The position numbers and the translations under genes were made by a program. Positions 8,795 through 18,416 of a DNA stretch of 64,000 bases are shown here, one piece after another. Origin of the DNA: Flavobacterium sp. KMS. GTDB taxonomy: Bacteria; Bacteroidota; Bacteroidia; Flavobacteriales; Flavobacteriaceae. A model generated the notes under the pieces. It saw only the letters and a program-made list of their open reading frames with translations. It was not told the origin of the DNA and did not search any database. The stretch spans positions 62,001 through 126,000 of the forward strand of contig NZ_JSYP01000011.1 in the NCBI RefSeq assembly GCF_000813005.1, read 5' to 3'. Position 1 is the stretch's first letter. Each line of letters opens with the position of its first letter.

Positions 8795-11572
8795 TTATTT
8801 CTTAACGAATTTCTTAACGATTCTTTTTCCGCCGTTATTTAATTCTATGATGTAAATACCAGTATTTAATCTGCTTACATCTATAGACGATCCGTTTAAT
8901 TGACCTGAATTTACTTGTTGACCAAGATTATTTGTAATTCTGAAAGTAGCTCCATCGCTTTTTGCTAATGAAATATTCAATTCATTATCAACAGGATTTG
9001 GATATAAAGCAAAACTTGCATTATCATTAGTTTCTACTAATCCCGCAGTTACTTCTGGCGTTACAATTGGACCAGCAGCTGTAATGTTTACAGAGTAATC
9101 TTCTACTTGACCATAAGAGAAAGCCTCACAAGAAGTTGGGATTCCGTTGTATTTCATAGCAACTCTCAATCTTGTAGTTCCAAGAGTAGCTGAAGCTGGA
9201 ATTGTGATTGTTCCAGTTACAGGAGTTGTTTTAGATGCAGCTTTTGTCCAAACAGTTTCACCTGAATCTGCAAAATCACCATCTTGGTTATAATCTATAA
9301 AAACTGCATATCCTTCATTGTAACTTGTAGAAGTCCAAACAGGAGTAATTGTAATTGTGTAAGCAGTTCCTGCGGCAGCATTTGTAGAAATAGCCGTATA
9401 GTTTTCGTAACCAGCTGTTCCTGTTGAGGTATTGCTGATTGTACCAAATACTACTTTACTGATTTTTTCGTCAGCTGTATTGTTTCCTTGTGATGCACAA
9501 TAGCTTATTGTATTGGCTAATGTTGTTACACTTACAGTATTACTTGCAGGAGAAACATTTCCAGCAGCATCTTTAGCCTTTACACTAAAAGTATAAGCTG
9601 TTAAAGCAGTTAATCCAGTTACAGTATAGCTTGTAGTTGTAGATGAACCTTTAAGAGTTGTTCCTTGGTAGATATCGTATCCTGTAACAGCTACATTATC
9701 TGTTGCCGCAGTCCAAGTTAAATTGGTAGTTGATCCAGTTGTTCCAGAAGCTGCAAGAGCAGTTGGCGCAGTTGGCGCAATTGTATCTGTAGAACCTGAA
9801 TAAGCAGCTCCAACACCTACAGCATAAAATGCATTAGTCGTAGCAATTACCTCTGCAGAACCAGCACCGTATAAATCGATAGCCGATTGTATTCCTGATG
9901 TTCTTGCATTTGCAAAAGTAGAATTTGCCGTTAAGTACACACTTTCTAAACGATAAGCGATTTTTGCAGCTTTATCAATTGTAATTCCTGTTACACTATA
10001 AGAACTTCCTATATCGTTTGTTCCTGTCTTACCTACAGACAAGATATAAAACCAATGGTTTAGTACACCAGAATTTGTATGAACACCACAATAATCATTG
10101 GATTGAGTAGGAGTTCCACAATTTATAACTTTCCAGTTAGTACCGCCATAAGTGTCAGGCTGACCTTCGGATTTAGGATTACTCATAGAACGTAAAGCTA
10201 GATGACCCGATCTTCTTTCGATATCTTCACCAACTAACCAAGTTGATTTTGTAGGTGCTGCAGCATATTCAATACAAGCACCCCAAATATCTGAGAAACC
10301 TTCATTCATAGCTCCAGATTCTTTTTGGTAAGCTAAGTTTGCTGTATAAGTACAAACTGCATGACCAATTTCGTGTCCTGCAACATCAATAGCAGTTAAG
10401 ATGTCAAAATTAGTTCCGCTTCCGTCTCCATAAGTCATAACACTACCATCCCAATATGCATTATCGTATGCATTACTGTAATGTACATAGCTTTTTATGA
10501 TGGCACCTGCATTATTAAAACTATTTCTACCATGCACGGTTGACCAATAGTCGTATGTTTTTTCAGCTCCCCAATGAGCATCAAGTGCACCATTGTCTTT
10601 ATTAGCATTTGCATATTCAGCAGCTGTCCAGTTATTATCAGCATCTGTAAAATTTACAGCAGCCGTATAACTAGTTCCTTTTTTCATATTATACGTGTTT
10701 ATACCTAAACCTCTTGTTGCATCTGCCAGGATATAAGAAGACCCACTTAAAGTAGTTTGAATTACTTGCGTTCCACTATAACGTGTAGCTGCGTTTGCTG
10801 CAACAAAAGCCATTTTAGAACTAGCATCATTTTTTAGGTTCTTTGCATCGGCATTAGCAGATTTTGATTTACGTCCATGACTGTATTCTCCGAGATGCTT
10901 TATGGTTGCATTATAGAACAATATTTGACCGTTTTCTGCATCAATGTATAAATCCCCTCTACTTACCGGATTTGTTGCGTAAATGTCAAATTTATAGGCT
11001 AAACGAACCTTGTCCGTAGTTCTGTTAGTACCTTGATCTTCCATTGCGGGTAAAAATACCAGTTCGCCTTTTGGTTTTTCATAACCAATCGCTTTGGCAT
11101 CTTGTGGATTTTCCCAAAGGTATTGTTGTGCACCAGTATAGCTAATTGCTCTATTAAGAGCATCTTGAGCGGATAGTTTTGGCGTAGTTTTTACTTTTTC
11201 GATGTTGTAATACTCCCCATTCATAGAGACAAGTTTTCCGTCTTTGGAATGTAAGGTGTAGTTGGCAAACTCTACTTTAATACCTTGTTCGTACAATTGA
11301 AATTTTTCGTGTGTGTAACCTTGTGGATCAGACTCAGTTTTGACCCTTGCAAAAGATTGATTTTCTTTCAATCCCAATTGATCTTTAAAGACTTTTTGAG
11401 AATCAGTACCTCTATAGGTTGATTGGTCACTAAAAGTGATTAAACTAGGTTGTCCATTTTCGGATACATTTTTTTGGCTTACACGTTTATCCGTTATTTG
11501 TGCAAATGCCGATAAGGAGAATGTGAGCACAACAGCGGTTGTTGTGGCAATTTTGGGTAATGTACTTTTCAT
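8795..11572 (-). CDS. Secreted M4 (thermolysin-like) metalloprotease with T9SS sorting domain
   Basis: A 925-residue zinc protease. In order: signal peptide (1-24, ending SAFAQ), FTP/PepSY-type propeptide (to about 230), M4 catalytic region with zinc site H400-E-I-G-H404 and third ligand E424 in MNEGFSDIWG, M4 C-terminal helical domain, fibronectin type III domain (about 603-690), GEVED domain (about 700-840, with YGQVEDYSVNI), and a C-terminal Por/type IX sorting domain (about 855-925, beginning LYPNPVDNELNISL). It should be exported by Sec, moved across the outer membrane by T9SS and either released or fixed on the surface, where it degrades proteins. The ATG at 11572 fits the signal peptide; an in-frame start further out does not. 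Confidence 0.95.
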   Translation of the reverse strand: MKSTLPKIATTTAVVLTFSLSAFAQITDKRVSQKNVSENGQPSLITFSDQSTYRGTDSQKVFKDQLGLKENQSFARVKTESDPQGYTHEKFQLYEQGIKVEFANYTLHSKDGKLVSMNGEYYNIEKVKTTPKLSAQDALNRAISYTGAQQYLWENPQDAKAIGYEKPKGELVFLPAMEDQGTNRTTDKVRLAYKFDIYATNPVSRGDLYIDAENGQILFYNATIKHLGEYSHGRKSKSANADAKNLKNDASSKMAFVAANAATRYSGTQVIQTTLSGSSYILADATRGLGINTYNMKKGTSYTAAVNFTDADNNWTAAEYANANKDNGALDAHWGAEKTYDYWSTVHGRNSFNNAGAIIKSYVHYSNAYDNAYWDGSVMTYGDGSGTNFDILTAIDVAGHEIGHAVCTYTANLAYQKESGAMNEGFSDIWGACIEYAAAPTKSTWLVGEDIERRSGHLALRSMSNPKSEGQPDTYGGTNWKVINCGTPTQSNDYCGVHTNSGVLNHWFYILSVGKTGTNDIGSSYSVTGITIDKAAKIAYRLESVYLTANSTFANARTSGIQSAIDLYGAGSAEVIATTNAFYAVGVGAAYSGSTDTIAPTAPTALAASGTTGSTTNLTWTAATDNVAVTGYDIYQGTTLKGSSTTTSYTVTGLTALTAYTFSVKAKDAAGNVSPASNTVSVTTLANTISYCASQGNNTADEKISKVVFGTISNTSTGTAGYENYTAISTNAAAGTAYTITITPVWTSTSYNEGYAVFIDYNQDGDFADSGETVWTKAASKTTPVTGTITIPASATLGTTRLRVAMKYNGIPTSCEAFSYGQVEDYSVNITAAGPIVTPEVTAGLVETNDNASFALYPNPVDNELNISLAKSDGATFRITNNLGQQVNSGQLNGSSIDVSRLNTGIYIIELNNGGKRIVKKFVKK

Positions 11573-11944
11573 AATCGATTTGGGGTTTAATGTTAATTTA
11601 ATTATTAGTTTGTATAGCAATTAAAGCGTGTAGGTAAATACTTTAATTTGTTATAAAAATATAAACATTTTGTTAAATAAATTAACATAAATCCAAATAA
11701 TCGATAAAATGCAACAATTGTTGTTAAATAATTATTAAATATTAACAAATTAAAAACAATCATCAGAAAAAACCTGTTTTTATTATTATATTATTGATTT
11801 GCAGTGTTTTGTTTGGTTCTTAACTCACTGACTTTGATTTAGTTGTAAAATATATGTGACCGCTAGGTAGAATAAGCTGTAACAGAAAAAAGGCTAACAT
11901 TTTTTAAGTGTTAGCCTTTTGTGTGAATTATTTAAAAAGAAGCG
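11573..11944. other. Upstream region of the M4 protease and CoA-transferase terminator
   Basis: AT-rich non-coding DNA. The part next to the protease (11573-11770) should hold its promoter, rich in ttaacaaa and ttaataat words, but no clean TANNTTTG box was found. The part near 11889-11920 is the terminator of the CoA-transferase operon. Confidence 0.5.
11889..11920 (-). terminator. Terminator of scoA-scoB operon
   Basis: Stem aaaggctaaca / tgttagccttt with a 9-nt loop, followed on the minus strand by a T run. Confidence 0.85.
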
Positions 11945-12601
11945 TTAATCGATAATCATCTCCGGAATATTACCTTCAATTATCAAATTTGCTTCAGTTG
12001 AAGCAATAATATGTTCTACCGAAACTCCGGGTGCGCGTTCTAAAAGTTTAAACCCTTTAGGAGTTATTTCTAAAACAGCCAATTCGGTTACAACTTTCTT
12101 TACACAACCAACACCAGTTAATGGTAAGCTGCATTTTTTTAATATTTTAGATTCGCCAGCTTTGTTTACGTGCATCATGGCAACAATAATATTTTCGGCA
12201 GAAGCCACTAAATCCATTGCTCCACCCATTCCTTTTACCATTTTACCTGGGATTTTCCAGTTGGCAATATCTCCGTTTTCAGAAACTTCCATAGCACCAA
12301 GTATAGTTAAATCAACTTTTTGGCTACGAATCATTCCAAAACTAAGAGCCGAATCAAAGAAACTAGCTCCAGGAAGAGTTGTAATAGTTTGTTTTCCTGC
12401 ATTAATAATATCAGCGTCTTCTTCTCCTTCAAAAGGAAAAGGTCCCATTCCCAGAACGCCGTTTTCGCTTTGAAATTCAACGTCGATTCCTTTTGGGATA
12501 TAGTTTGCTACCAATGTTGGTATTCCGATACCTAAATTCACGAAATAACGGTCTTTAAGCTCTTGTGCAATTCGTTTTGCAATATCTTCTTTTGTTAACA
12601 T
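11945..12601 (-). CDS. scoB: 3-oxoacid CoA-transferase subunit B
   Basis: The catalytic subunit of a succinyl-CoA:3-oxoacid (acetoacetate) CoA-transferase, 218 residues. It moves CoA from succinyl-CoA to acetoacetate, or a related short acid, via a glutamyl-CoA intermediate. The catalytic glutamate is E46 in QSENGVLGMG. The glycine-rich NLGIGIPTLVANY segment (22-34) and GKMVKGMGGAMDLV are also typical. Subunit A is encoded 109 bp upstream on the same strand, and a terminator follows. The role is probably use of ketone bodies or branched-chain and fatty acid breakdown; the precise acid cannot be read from sequence. Confidence 0.93.
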   Translation of the reverse strand: MLTKEDIAKRIAQELKDRYFVNLGIGIPTLVANYIPKGIDVEFQSENGVLGMGPFPFEGEEDADIINAGKQTITTLPGASFFDSALSFGMIRSQKVDLTILGAMEVSENGDIANWKIPGKMVKGMGGAMDLVASAENIIVAMMHVNKAGESKILKKCSLPLTGVGCVKKVVTELAVLEITPKGFKLLERAPGVSVEHIIASTEANLIIEGNIPEMIID

Positions 12602-12710
12602 ATCTTTTTAATGTGTTAATTTTTTTAATGTGCCAATTAGTCAATTTGATAATTAGAAAATTTAAAACATTCTGTAGAGAATTATCTAATTGTCTTATTA
12701 TCTCAATTAT

Positions 12711-13412
12711 CTAATTTCTCTGTCTCACTGTGCGTTGCTCAATCCTCTTTTCAAATTTTTCTCCTTGAAAGATACGTTGTACCATGATTCCGGGAATATG
12801 AATTTGATTTGGATCTAATGTACCAACTGGAACTAGTTCTTCTACTTCGGCAATTGTTATTTTTGCTGCACCTGCCATACAAGAATTGAAATTTCTGGCT
12901 GTTCCTTTAAAGATAAGATTTCCAGCTTCGTCGCCTTTCCATGCTTTTACAATAGCGAAGTCAGCTTTGAAGGCATGTTCCATAATATGCATTTTTCCGT
13001 TGAACTCACGAACTTCTTTACCTTCGGCAACTTCGGTTCCGTAACCTGCAGGCGTGAAAAAAGCTGGTATTCCGGCTTGTGCGGCACGACAACGTTCGGC
13101 TAATGTTCCTTGCGGAATAAGTTCTACATCTAATTCTCCTGAAAGCATCTGACGTTCAAATTCGGCATTCTCACCTACATAAGAAGAAATCATTTTCTTG
13201 ATTTGCTTTTTTTGCAATAATAATCCCAAACCAAAATCATCGACACCTGCATTATTAGAGATGCAAGTAAGACCTGAGTTTTCTGTTTTTACCAATTCGG
13301 CAATAGTGTTTTCTGGAATACCACATAAACCAAATCCGCCAAACATAATTGTCATGTCGTTTTTGATTCCCTGAATTGCTTCCTGAACTGAGTTGACTTT
13401 TTTACTAATCAT
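12711..13412 (-). CDS. scoA: 3-oxoacid CoA-transferase subunit A
   Basis: Partner subunit of the CoA-transferase, 233 residues. The N-terminal signature [17 protein letters not shown] (21-37) forms the CoA-binding oxyanion region, and the middle matches the family ([20 protein letters not shown]). It pairs with subunit B, which carries the catalytic glutamate. The 109 bp between the two is AT-rich and contains ttatctaatt-type repeats, wider than usual for such partners but on the same transcript. The last residues ([13 protein letters not shown]) are unusually basic and run into that repeat, suggesting that the natural end may have been slightly extended. Confidence 0.93.
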   Translation of the reverse strand: MISKKVNSVQEAIQGIKNDMTIMFGGFGLCGIPENTIAELVKTENSGLTCISNNAGVDDFGLGLLLQKKQIKKMISSYVGENAEFERQMLSGELDVELIPQGTLAERCRAAQAGIPAFFTPAGYGTEVAEGKEVREFNGKMHIMEHAFKADFAIVKAWKGDEAGNLIFKGTARNFNSCMAGAAKITIAEVEELVPVGTLDPNQIHIPGIMVQRIFQGEKFEKRIEQRTVRQRN

Positions 13413-13828
13413 ATTATTTGTCTTGTATTGACGTATATTTTTGATAAAAATACCAATTTTAGATTAAATTATAACGATTTCGTAAAAAATAAATCTACAA
13501 GTAATTTGTCTGATATAATTTAACAACGATTGTGATTAACCGCAAAGGACGCTATCCCGACGCTTCGGGATACGCAATCCCGAAGCGTCGGGAGCAAAGT
13601 TTTTAAATCCTTTTAATCTGAGTAATCTGTGGCAAGGAAATTAAGTGCAAAGTTCACAAAGACAAAATCGCAAAGTTATTTTATAGATTAAGCTTTGTGC
13701 CCTTTGCGGTAAATCTTTTATTTCTTGGATTAATCTACAATCAATTTGTTCCAAAAAAAATCCTTTTGCATCTTCCGAAAAATCAGAAGTTACAAAAGGA
13801 TATTAATTATTTTAAAAGCGAACTTAAA
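13413..13828. repeat. Intergenic repeats with CGCTTCGGGA palindromes
   Basis: No gene seen. ctatcccgacgcttcgggatacgcaa and aatcccgaagcgtcgggagc (13552-13593) form a long dyad. Around it, aaccgcaaag (13538) and ctttgcggtaaa (13702) make an outer pair that resembles the repeats at 28550 and 50744. The 5' part (13413-13500) should contain the scoA promoter. The stretch 13755-13802 is non-coding sequence after the PBP gene. Confidence 0.55.
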
Positions 13829-16132
13829 CTACAGTTCGAATTCGTCTGTGTTTTGTTCAGTGTCTGTTGTGTCTTTTACTTTCGGTGCAGAATAACAATC
13901 TACTTTTATTTGAAGATTTGCAGGTCTTTCGAAATCAGATTTAGATACTTGTAAAGCAGGGTCAGCGTAACAAAGTTTCATGAAATAACCCCAAACAGGT
14001 AAGGCAGCAGTTGCACCTTGTCCGTAAGTAATACTTTTGAAACGTGCCGAACGATCTTCACAACCTACCCAAACACCAGTAACTAAGTTCGGAACCATTC
14101 CCATAAACCAACCATCAGATTGGTTTTGTGTTGTTCCTGTTTTACCAGCAATTGGATTTCGGAACATATATGGATATCCTGTCCAACGTTTATCACCGCT
14201 ACCACCACCTTCAGTACGTAGTCGTGAACCCGAACCACTTTCGGTAACCCCTTGAAGAAGTTTAATTACAGCAAATGCGATATCTTTATTCAGTACATCG
14301 TGAGATTCTGGAATTGGCTCGTAAATTACTTCGCCACTTTTATTTTCAATTCGGTTTAAGAACTGTGGTTTTACATAAACACCTTGGTTTGCAAATGTGC
14401 TATAAGCAGCAACCATGTCTTCAACAGTAATTTCAACAGCACCTAATGCGATTGAAGGTTGTACCGGAATTTGAGATTTTACTCCCAATTTATGTGCTAG
14501 TTCAACTACAGCTTCTGGACCAACACGGTCAATTAATTTAGCCGAAACCGTATTAATAGAGTTTGCTAAACCTTGTTTTAAAGTAACCATTCCGCGGTAT
14601 CTGTTATCCGAGTTTCTTGGTTCCCAGTCAGCAGTAACGTGATGACGTCCTTTATGAATCATAAATGGACCATCTAATATTGAATCACAAGGAGACATAT
14701 TTAGTTGCTCAATTGCAGCTGCGTAAACAAATGGTTTAAATGTAGAACCTACTTGTCTTGCTCCCTGACCTACGTGATCGTATTGGAAGTATTTGTAATT
14801 AATTCCACCAACCCAAGCCTTAATGCTACCAGTTTGTGGTTCCATTGCCATTAAACCAGCTTGTAAGAAGTGCTTGTAATAACGAATAGAATCCAGAGGA
14901 GTCATAATTGTATCTCTTTCACCTTTCCAGGTAAACACAGTCATTTTTGTTTTCTCACTAAATGACTTTATGATTTCTTCATCGCTTTTATCGGCAGCTT
15001 TCATTACTGTCCAACGGTATGAAGATTTCATCGCTTGGTTTATAATTCGTTGCGTTTCGGCTTCAGAAATATTAACGAAAGGAGCATTTTTATTTGTTTT
15101 AGATTGTTGGAAAAACTCTTCTTGTAAGTTTTTCATGTGTGCAGCAACAGCTTCTTCAGCATGTAATTGCATTCTGGAATCGATAGTCGTGTATATTTTT
15201 AGACCATCTTTGTAGATGTTATATTCAGTACCGTCTGGTTTTTTATTTTCGGCTACCCATTTTTTCATGTAGTCACGTAAATATTCTCTAAAGTAAGTTG
15301 CAGTTCCTTCACGGTGACTTTCTAGTTTGAATTTCAATGAGATAGGAAGAGCCTGTAATTTGTTTTTTTGGTCGTTAGTAATCATACCCGCTTTTTCCAT
15401 TTGCGAAAGCACAACATTACGACGGTTTTTAACTCCTTGCGGATTTCTTACCGGATTGTATAAACCTGAATTCTTGAACATTCCGACTAATATAGCCGAT
15501 TCATCCATTGTTAAGTCTTTTGGTTCTTTAGAGAAATAAGTTTGAGCAGCAGAACTTACCCCAACCGAATAATTACCAAAATCATATACGTTGCAATACA
15601 TTGCAATAATTTCATTCTTAGTATATTGTCTTTCTAAACGAATAGCGATAATCCATTCTTTTACTTTTTGTACAATTCTAAAAGGCAAAAATTTAGATCC
15701 TTCTCCGTGAAATAATTGTTTTGCTAATTGTTGTGTAAGCGTACTTGCACCTCCGCTAGTTCCTAAACTAGCAATAGCTCTTAAAGTTCCACGACCGTCA
15801 ATTCCTGAATGTTCGTAAAAACGCTCATCTTCTGTTGCTACAAGTGCTTCAACCAAGCTTTTAGGTAAGTCAGAATATTTTAATTGTGATCTGTTTGTCT
15901 GGAAATATTTCCCGATAACAACTCCATCAGAAGAGATGATTTCGGTAGCTAAATTAGAATCTGGATTTTCTAAGTCTTCAAATGAAGGCATAGAACCAAA
16001 AATTCCCCATGAAGCAAATAAGAAAAAGGTAATAACACCTAATAAACCATAGCCAAAAATTTTCCAAAAGGTCTTTTTGTAATAATTGATGTCTTTATCA
16101 GTTTTTGTTGGATTGTTTTTTTTAGCAGCCAT
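13829..16132 (-). CDS. Class A penicillin-binding protein (PBP1A type)
   Basis: A 767-residue bifunctional peptidoglycan synthase. A cytosolic lysine-rich N-terminus is followed by one membrane anchor (about 24-46). The glycosyltransferase (GT51) domain includes ATEDERFYEHSGID (99-112, catalytic E101) and GASTLTQQLAKQLF (128-141). The transpeptidase domain has the three active-site motifs S463-T-F-K466, S525-I-N527 and K664-T-G666. It polymerises and crosslinks glycan strands on the periplasmic side. The gene lies 11 bp after gldH, in the PSP1-gldH-PBP order, and is followed by a repeat-filled gap. The Asp/Glu-rich C-terminal tail (TDTEQNTDEFEL) is probably disordered. Confidence 0.95.
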   Translation of the reverse strand: MAAKKNNPTKTDKDINYYKKTFWKIFGYGLLGVITFFLFASWGIFGSMPSFEDLENPDSNLATEIISSDGVVIGKYFQTNRSQLKYSDLPKSLVEALVATEDERFYEHSGIDGRGTLRAIASLGTSGGASTLTQQLAKQLFHGEGSKFLPFRIVQKVKEWIIAIRLERQYTKNEIIAMYCNVYDFGNYSVGVSSAAQTYFSKEPKDLTMDESAILVGMFKNSGLYNPVRNPQGVKNRRNVVLSQMEKAGMITNDQKNKLQALPISLKFKLESHREGTATYFREYLRDYMKKWVAENKKPDGTEYNIYKDGLKIYTTIDSRMQLHAEEAVAAHMKNLQEEFFQQSKTNKNAPFVNISEAETQRIINQAMKSSYRWTVMKAADKSDEEIIKSFSEKTKMTVFTWKGERDTIMTPLDSIRYYKHFLQAGLMAMEPQTGSIKAWVGGINYKYFQYDHVGQGARQVGSTFKPFVYAAAIEQLNMSPCDSILDGPFMIHKGRHHVTADWEPRNSDNRYRGMVTLKQGLANSINTVSAKLIDRVGPEAVVELAHKLGVKSQIPVQPSIALGAVEITVEDMVAAYSTFANQGVYVKPQFLNRIENKSGEVIYEPIPESHDVLNKDIAFAVIKLLQGVTESGSGSRLRTEGGGSGDKRWTGYPYMFRNPIAGKTGTTQNQSDGWFMGMVPNLVTGVWVGCEDRSARFKSITYGQGATAALPVWGYFMKLCYADPALQVSKSDFERPANLQIKVDCYSAPKVKDTTDTEQNTDEFEL

Positions 16133-16143
16133 ATAAATCTATT

Positions 16144-16623
16144 CTAATCTTTTTTTTCAATTCTAAAACCTACATCAGTTATTCCGTCAAGTTGTTGTAC
16201 TCCAGGAACTTTTCCTGATTCTCTAACTGCTTGTTTGATATGAACTTTGTATTTTCCTTTAAACTTAACATCCTCTTTATAAAAGAGTTTGCTTTCTTTT
16301 ATATCTGTAAATCCATTCCCCATTAAAGTTCCGTCTGGATGTGCCATTTGGTATTCAAGAGTATCTACTTTTGTAAATCCGCTTTGGGTTTCGATAGCAA
16401 CAATTAAAAATATATTGTTGAAGGGAAAATTGTTGTTATCTCTCAAATTTACAAACAAATTGTATCGTTTGGTCGAATCTAATTCGGGTAAGTCGAAGGT
16501 TACAATGCTGTCTTTATGCCAAGCATCTCCAACAGATTTGTATTCATCAAATACTCTTTTTTTGTCGCATGAAAAAAGAAGTATAGCCACCAAAAGAAGA
16601 ATCCCGCTATTTTTTATTCTCAT
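16144..16623 (-). CDS. gldH: Gliding motility lipoprotein GldH
   Basis: A 159-residue lipoprotein with lipobox LLFSC (C19), closely matching the GldH family over its full length. GldH is needed for gliding and chitin use in Flavobacterium, where loss of it disables the type IX secretion and gliding machinery. The start overlaps the end of the PSP1 gene by 17 bp, so translation is probably coupled, and PBP1A follows 11 bp later. This PSP1-gldH-PBP1A order supports the call and matches the T9SS substrate found at 8795. Confidence 0.95.
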   Translation of the reverse strand: MRIKNSGILLLVAILLFSCDKKRVFDEYKSVGDAWHKDSIVTFDLPELDSTKRYNLFVNLRDNNNFPFNNIFLIVAIETQSGFTKVDTLEYQMAHPDGTLMGNGFTDIKESKLFYKEDVKFKGKYKVHIKQAVRESGKVPGVQQLDGITDVGFRIEKKD

Positions 16624-17932
16624 TTTTTGTAATAATTATTGGTTTTCTAGGGCCAGCTGGTTTTTTATCGTTCGCAGCATTATTGTTTGGCTTATTGTTA
16701 TTATTGTTTCCAGCTGGTTTATTGCCTTTTGGATTTTGATTCTTTGGTGCTTGATTGTTGGGAGCAGTTGCAGGAGCCGCAGCTGCAGCAACATTTTCGC
16801 CAATAGTTTTGCGTTTTTTAGCTGGTTTTTTCTTTCTTTTTGGTTGGTCAAAACGAGTTAAGCTTTCTTGACCCATAGCATTATTGAAGTCTTTTTCAGG
16901 TTCTTGAGTGATTTCTATTGCAAAATCTTCAAGTGAAGAAACTCTGTTTTTGAGTTTGTTTTCGGCTATGATTTCTTTTACCTGATCAATTTTTAAAACA
17001 TGCCAGTTTGCGAAGTTATTGGTATAAGCAAACCACATTAATCCTTTAAAAATATCTTGTTTTTGGCAAATTGCATCGCCTTTTTCAGTAACTAATTTGG
17101 TATCGTAATCAGGAAAATCTTTAAGAGCATCCATGTAGGTGTCTAGCTCATAGTTTAAACAACATTTCAATTTTCCGCATTGTCCTGCTAGTTTTTGCGG
17201 ATTCAACGATAATTGTTGGTATCGTGCTGCTGAGGTGTTCACACTTCTAAAATCGGTTAACCAAGTAGAGCAACACAATTCTCTTCCGCAAGAACCAATT
17301 CCTCCTAAACGCGCAGCTTCCTGACGGAAACCAACTTGTTTCATTTCGACTCTTGTACTGAATTCTTTAGCAAAATCTTTGATTAAAAGTCTAAAATCGA
17401 CTCTGTCATTTGCAGTATAATAAAAAGTAGCTTTTGAGCCATCTCCTTGAAATTCAATATCCGAAATTTTCATTTCTAGTTTTTGAGCTATCGCTAATTC
17501 ACGAGCGCGAACTTTCATCGGCTCTTCTTTTTCGCGGGCTGCCGACCAAATATCGATATCTTTTTGAGAGGCTTTACGGTAAATTTTAGGAACTTCATTG
17601 CTAGTAGGACTAACTCCTTTTTTCTTCATTTGAATTTTTACTAATTCGCCTGTAAGAGTTACAATTCCTATGTCATGTCCTGGAGATGCTACTGTTGCAA
17701 CGATATCTCCAATACTTAATGTTAATTTATCTGAGTTTCTAAAAAATTCTTTTCTACCGTTCTTAAAACGTACTTCAACACAATCAAAAGGAGCTTCTCC
17801 GTTAGGCAAACTCATATTCGAAAGCCAGTCAAAAACCGTTAATTTATTGCAGCTATCGGTGCCGCAAGTCCCATTATTTTTACAACCCTTAGGTGCGCCA
17901 CCATCAGAAGTTGAACAACTTGTACATGCCAT
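16607..17932 (-). CDS. PSP1-domain protein (RicT/YaaT-like)
   Basis: A 441-residue protein with a PSP1 domain in the middle (about 60-320). The conserved cysteines occur as GSCGRELCCSTWL and GQCGKLKCCLNYEL, as in Bacillus RicT, which with RicA and RicF forms a complex that binds iron-sulfur clusters and modulates RNA maturation. Two additions are unusual: a Cys-rich N-terminus (C3, C6, C17, C23, C28 in the first 30 residues) and a disordered C-terminal tail of about 70 residues rich in Asn, Lys, Pro and Ala. It starts the operon with gldH and PBP1A. The role in Bacteroidota is not established. Confidence 0.85.
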   Translation of the reverse strand: MACTSCSTSDGGAPKGCKNNGTCGTDSCNKLTVFDWLSNMSLPNGEAPFDCVEVRFKNGRKEFFRNSDKLTLSIGDIVATVASPGHDIGIVTLTGELVKIQMKKKGVSPTSNEVPKIYRKASQKDIDIWSAAREKEEPMKVRARELAIAQKLEMKISDIEFQGDGSKATFYYTANDRVDFRLLIKDFAKEFSTRVEMKQVGFRQEAARLGGIGSCGRELCCSTWLTDFRSVNTSAARYQQLSLNPQKLAGQCGKLKCCLNYELDTYMDALKDFPDYDTKLVTEKGDAICQKQDIFKGLMWFAYTNNFANWHVLKIDQVKEIIAENKLKNRVSSLEDFAIEITQEPEKDFNNAMGQESLTRFDQPKRKKKPAKKRKTIGENVAAAAAPATAPNNQAPKNQNPKGNKPAGNNNNNKPNNNAANDKKPAGPRKPIIITKNENKK

Positions 17933-18416
17933 AATTTTATATGTAGTGTCGCAATAAATGCAACTTAAGTTCTTAAAAAAGATTAATGTGTAAAGATAGT
18001 ATTTTTTTTAGTTTGCTTTTTAATGGATTAACACTAATGCTACGTTAAATACAAAAGACAGTCGTGTTTAAGAGAAAATTAGTGGTTTTTATGATAGTAT
18101 GAAACTGGATTTATCAAGAAAATTCGTTTGTTATTTATTTATCTTGCTTAAAAGGACTTATAGTTTGATGGTGGTTTTTTTGAACAAAAAACTATTCTGA
18201 TTATTCTTAAAAAAAATATTTAAGCTTATATTTGGTTTGTATTTATAGGTTTTATATTAAAAACTTAGCTTTTAGTGTTGGTTAAAAAACAAACAAAATA
18301 TCCCTCATTGGCACGAATTATTAGTTACTGGAATGCAAATTATTATTTTGCTGTTGAGCTCATTGTCAATATTTTCAAAAATTATCAATCTTTTTATATT
18401 ATTTAGAACAAAAACC
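17933..18416. other. Divergent intergenic region
   Basis: Non-coding, AT-rich, between the PSP1 operon (leftward) and a lipoprotein gene (rightward). A TATATTTG box at 18227-18234 fits the -7 consensus on the plus strand but would give a leader of about 175 nt, and no -33 element is clear. A longer version of the lipoprotein frame starting at 18333 is possible but spoils its signal peptide. Confidence 0.45.

Noticed and set aside
13697..13954. 85-codon plus-strand frame
   Set aside because: It runs antisense into the PBP1A gene and begins in repeats.
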